A stretch of DNA of 17,921 bases. Source: Bacteroidota bacterium. GTDB taxonomy: Bacteria > Bacteroidota > Rhodothermia > Balneolales > HLUCCA01. The stretch spans positions 1 through 17,921 of the forward strand of contig DLXM01000122.1 of the NCBI GenBank assembly GCA_003448835.1. Direction: 5' to 3'. Position numbers and translations under genes: made by a program. Of the stretch, positions 15,751-17,921 are shown piece by piece. Below the pieces are notes generated by a model, which was given only the letters and a program-made list of their open reading frames with translations, was not told where the DNA came from and searched no databases. Every line of letters begins with the position of its first letter. The first letter of the stretch is position 1.

Positions 15751-16206
15751 ATGGCTAAAACTACAACAGTTTCGTGGACCGGTGAAAGTCTTTACCACAC
15801 AAAAATACAATCCGGAAAACATACTTTTTATGCTGATGAACCCATTGAATCAGGTGGGACTGATAAGGCACCAACACCTGTCCAGATGACATTAGGAGCA
15901 TTGGGAGCATGCGTGGTCATTACGATAAAAATGTATTTAGACCGAAAAAATTGGACTTTTAGTTCTTTAGATGTCGATGTTACCACTCAGGTTGACAAAA
16001 TAGAAAATGCTGCTCCATTGAGTGAACCTGAACGTAAACTTGTGGTCTTCGGAAGACTAAGAAGAATTCACAAAGTAATCAGGATCAAGGGTAATTTTAC
16101 TGAGGAACAGTTAACTAAAATTCGGGATATTGGTAGTAAATGTCCGGTAAATAAAATGTTAAGCGCCAGTTCCTATATCACTGATGAAATCCAATTGATA
16201 GATTGA
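15751..16206 (+). CDS. OsmC family protein
   Basis: A 151-residue protein of the OsmC/Ohr superfamily, normal length. The two redox cysteines are Cys54 in L-G-A-C-V-V-I-T and Cys131 in S-K-C-P-V-N-K-M-L; the N-terminal pattern P-x-x-x-G-G-T-D-K-A-P-T-P-V and the long central helix are typical. Members reduce organic peroxides with their cysteine pair, though some act in other roles, and this one looks more like the general OsmC/YhfA type than a strict Ohr. It diverges from the SGNH gene with 127 bases between the two ATGs, and its 3' end lies only 14 bases from the convergent acyl-CoA dehydrogenase gene. No Shine-Dalgarno is seen. Confidence 0.9.
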   Translation: MAKTTTVSWTGESLYHTKIQSGKHTFYADEPIESGGTDKAPTPVQMTLGALGACVVITIKMYLDRKNWTFSSLDVDVTTQVDKIENAAPLSEPERKLVVFGRLRRIHKVIRIKGNFTEEQLTKIRDIGSKCPVNKMLSASSYITDEIQLID

Positions 16207-16220
16207 TGCAATTTACCGGG

Positions 16221-17750
16221 TTAGGTAGTCTGAAATTGAACAAACTTTTTCCAGTCACTTTCATCACCATAATCATCAATTATATCAGGCAACGCTTCAG
16301 TTTTGTAGGAAGCCAGATAATTATTGATTTCAAGCTGTAGATTTGAAATTGAGTTGTTGATCAAATCACTTCTAAACCCTTTTTCACCAAGTCTTATAAC
16401 CATTTCAAGTGAAAATACTCTGCCCAGAACTTGTCCAAGTTCAACCAGTTTGCGTTGAGCTTGTTTCACATCAACTGAAAAGTCGAGTGAGTTTTTCACG
16501 AGTTCTGCTGAATTAGTACTCAGATCATAATCTTTGAGATATTCATAGAGATTTGAAATGTTCATTTTTCTCATCCCTTTCAAAACGGATTCTGAAATTT
16601 GTTGATATAAAATATCATTAGATCCTTCGAAAATCTGATAAGGTCTGCTATCAACAATTGCGCGTCCTGCTATATGATCCTGTCTGTAACCCTTTGCGCC
16701 AACTAACTGGAGTAGTGATTGGGATGCATCCTGCATGTAATCAGTTATTATAGTCTTCACAGAATTAGCGGCGACATCCATTTTGGATAAATCCATATCG
16801 ATTTTGGCATTTTCGACTGTGTATGCACACATAGCTGAACAAACGGTAAAAGCAGACTGAATTTTGGATAGTCGTTTTTTGACTTGATCGTAGGTAAATA
16901 AAGAATTCCCACCGACCATACGTTCTTTACAGTGATCCAGAGCTTCATCAAGCATTCTTTTCAGGAAACCCATACCCATACCAGGAAATTGAAGTCTGCT
17001 TCGATGCAGAATATCCAACATCATGGTAATTCCGTTGGTTTTTGGTTCTAATTTATAAGCCGTTGGGATATGGGCATCAATTTTATTGCGTCCATAAGGA
17101 AGCATATAGAGACCGAGATTCTTAAATACTTCTTCCACTTCGATACCTTTTAGATGGCTATCATGGATAAAGAAATCAATATCTCTGGTTAATTCGCCTT
17201 TTGAGTTTTGTCTGCGTGCTGTTAATAACCAGTAATCAGCCCAACCGGTAAGTCCTGCCCAGTGTTTAGTACCTTGCAGATGATAACCGTTATCTGTTTC
17301 AGTGTAAGAAGTTTGCATTTTCAATGCATCGGAGCCAAAATCAGGTTCGGTTATCATGAGTCCACCCAGATTTTTTTGATGGATTACACGATGGTATACA
17401 GATTTTTTAGCTTCTTCAGAGCCATAAATTGATACGGGTTGTAGAAAAAGGGCACCGTTAATCCCAACCAAAAGCGATAATGGAAGAGACTCATATGAAG
17501 TAGCTTCAAGCACTGCGAGGCATTCGGCGACATCGCCACCTCGTCCTTCATATTCTGAAGGGACAAAAACTGATAAGGGCGAGCATGACATGACATCACG
17601 CAATACAAAAGGAGGAAGTCCTCTCGTGAGGTTAATTTCCTCAAGGTTGGAACGTTCGGCAAATAGGCTTTTAAGCGTACGTTTATATTGGTTAATGAAT
17701 GAAGAAAAATCAACATTCTCTACGGATTTATCTAATGCGTAAAGTTTCAA
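16221..17750 (-). CDS. acyl-CoA dehydrogenase family protein
   Basis: A 509-residue FAD flavoprotein of the acyl-CoA dehydrogenase family. Visible are the signature G-G-L-M-I-T-E-P-D-F-G-S-D at 129-141, the W-A-G-L-T-G-W-A-D-Y-W-L-L region, the helical C-terminal domain, and G-A-K-G-Y-R with Y-Q-I-F-E375-G-S-N-D-I-L, where Glu375 sits at the usual catalytic-base position. It is longer than the common 380-390 residues, with an extra C-terminal helical tail of about 110 residues and weak conservation of the N-terminal helices, so the substrate is uncertain. The start codon is TTG at 17750; the frame is open upstream to a stop at 17786 but has no ATG, and the next ATG is about 54 codons downstream. 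It lies downstream of an rRNA operon terminator and must have its own promoter in 17751-17850. Confidence 0.88.
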   Translation of the reverse strand: MKLYALDKSVENVDFSSFINQYKRTLKSLFAERSNLEEINLTRGLPPFVLRDVMSCSPLSVFVPSEYEGRGGDVAECLAVLEATSYESLPLSLLVGINGALFLQPVSIYGSEEAKKSVYHRVIHQKNLGGLMITEPDFGSDALKMQTSYTETDNGYHLQGTKHWAGLTGWADYWLLTARRQNSKGELTRDIDFFIHDSHLKGIEVEEVFKNLGLYMLPYGRNKIDAHIPTAYKLEPKTNGITMMLDILHRSRLQFPGMGMGFLKRMLDEALDHCKERMVGGNSLFTYDQVKKRLSKIQSAFTVCSAMCAYTVENAKIDMDLSKMDVAANSVKTIITDYMQDASQSLLQLVGAKGYRQDHIAGRAIVDSRPYQIFEGSNDILYQQISESVLKGMRKMNISNLYEYLKDYDLSTNSAELVKNSLDFSVDVKQAQRKLVELGQVLGRVFSLEMVIRLGEKGFRSDLINNSISNLQLEINNYLASYKTEALPDIIDDYGDESDWKKFVQFQTT

Positions 17751-17855
17751 GGTAAAATTAATTGAGATTAATAGTTTCTCTAACTAAGAAGTGTAAGGTA
17801 ACTAAAATACAAAATTTATATAAAAGTGTTTGTGAATACTTGTATATAAACGACA

Positions 17856-17886
17856 AAAGGCTTCCCGGGTTGAAGGGGAAGCCTTT
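17856..17886 (-). terminator. intrinsic terminator of the rRNA operon
   Basis: A perfect 11-bp stem AAAGGCTTCCC (17856-17866) / GGGAAGCCTTT (17876-17886) with a 9-base loop. On the minus strand it is followed by TTTTGTCGTTT, a broken T-run. It lies about 20 bases beyond the 5S rRNA 3' end and is the expected end of that transcript. Confidence 0.8.
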
Positions 17887-17903
17887 GTGTAGTAAGAAAA
17901 AAG

Positions 17904-17921
17904 ATGAGGCAGCGACCTACT
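17904..17921 (-). rRNA. rrf: 5S ribosomal RNA, 3' end (partial)
   Basis: The last bases of the window, read on the minus strand, are AGTAGGTCGCTGCCTC. This is the conserved 3' end of bacterial 5S rRNA (loop E/helix I region, G-A-G-A-G-T-A-G-G-T-C-G-C-x-G-C-C). Only about 18 bases are inside the window; the exact 3' end is uncertain by a few bases. A strong terminator follows directly. The 23S and 16S genes would lie to the right. Confidence 0.75.

Overview
The window looks like chromosomal DNA from a bacterium of the Bacteroidota/Balneolota/Rhodothermota group, perhaps a Balneola-like marine heterotroph. This is inferred from the proteins: tandem 6-bladed beta-propeller lipoproteins, a long-form phenylalanine hydroxylase of about 590 residues, an M23 lipoprotein with a GPHLCYRF motif, weak or absent Shine-Dalgarno sites at most genes, and moderate-to-low GC. 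Taxonomy was not tested by any search. There are no mobile elements, CRISPR arrays or phage genes; most of it is ordinary metabolic chromosome.

Layout: (1) 1-2168 holds two tandem beta-propeller paralogues on the + strand, the first cut by the window edge. (2) 6141-2313 is a minus-strand run of four tightly packed genes: 4-hydroxyphenylpyruvate dioxygenase (hpd), homogentisate 1,2-dioxygenase (hmgA), a flavin reductase-like protein and an RlmI-like methyltransferase. (3) 6407-7744 is a divergent M23 peptidase lipoprotein, followed by a bidirectional terminator. (4) 10386-8050 has rimO and then a secreted PIG-L deacetylase on the minus strand. (5) A HisC-type aminotransferase (minus) and a phenylalanine/aromatic amino acid hydroxylase (plus) diverge from a 136-bp region around 11900. 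(6) 13965-17750 has a glycine-rich exported protein, an SGNH-type protein, an OsmC protein and an acyl-CoA dehydrogenase. (7) The right edge has a strong hairpin and the 3' end of a 5S rRNA gene, so a minus-strand rRNA operon lies just beyond the window.

Much of the window fits one pathway: phenylalanine to tyrosine (hydroxylase), tyrosine to 4-hydroxyphenylpyruvate (candidate aminotransferase), then homogentisate (hpd), then maleylacetoacetate (hmgA). The most important observation is that hmgA is not intact. Its reading frame begins at 4990, two bases after the hpd stop, but carries an in-frame TAG at codon 53 (4834-4832). The rest of the frame is clean and the full length is normal. If this is not a sequencing error, the cell should make homogentisate and fail to open its ring, which in other bacteria gives brown pyomelanin.

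A second observation is an 11-base identical string (GAAAAGCGCTT, containing the palindrome AAGCGCTT) upstream of both hpd and the hydroxylase gene, in the same orientation relative to each. It is a candidate shared operator for the pathway. I saw no clear sign of a wholly new multi-gene system.
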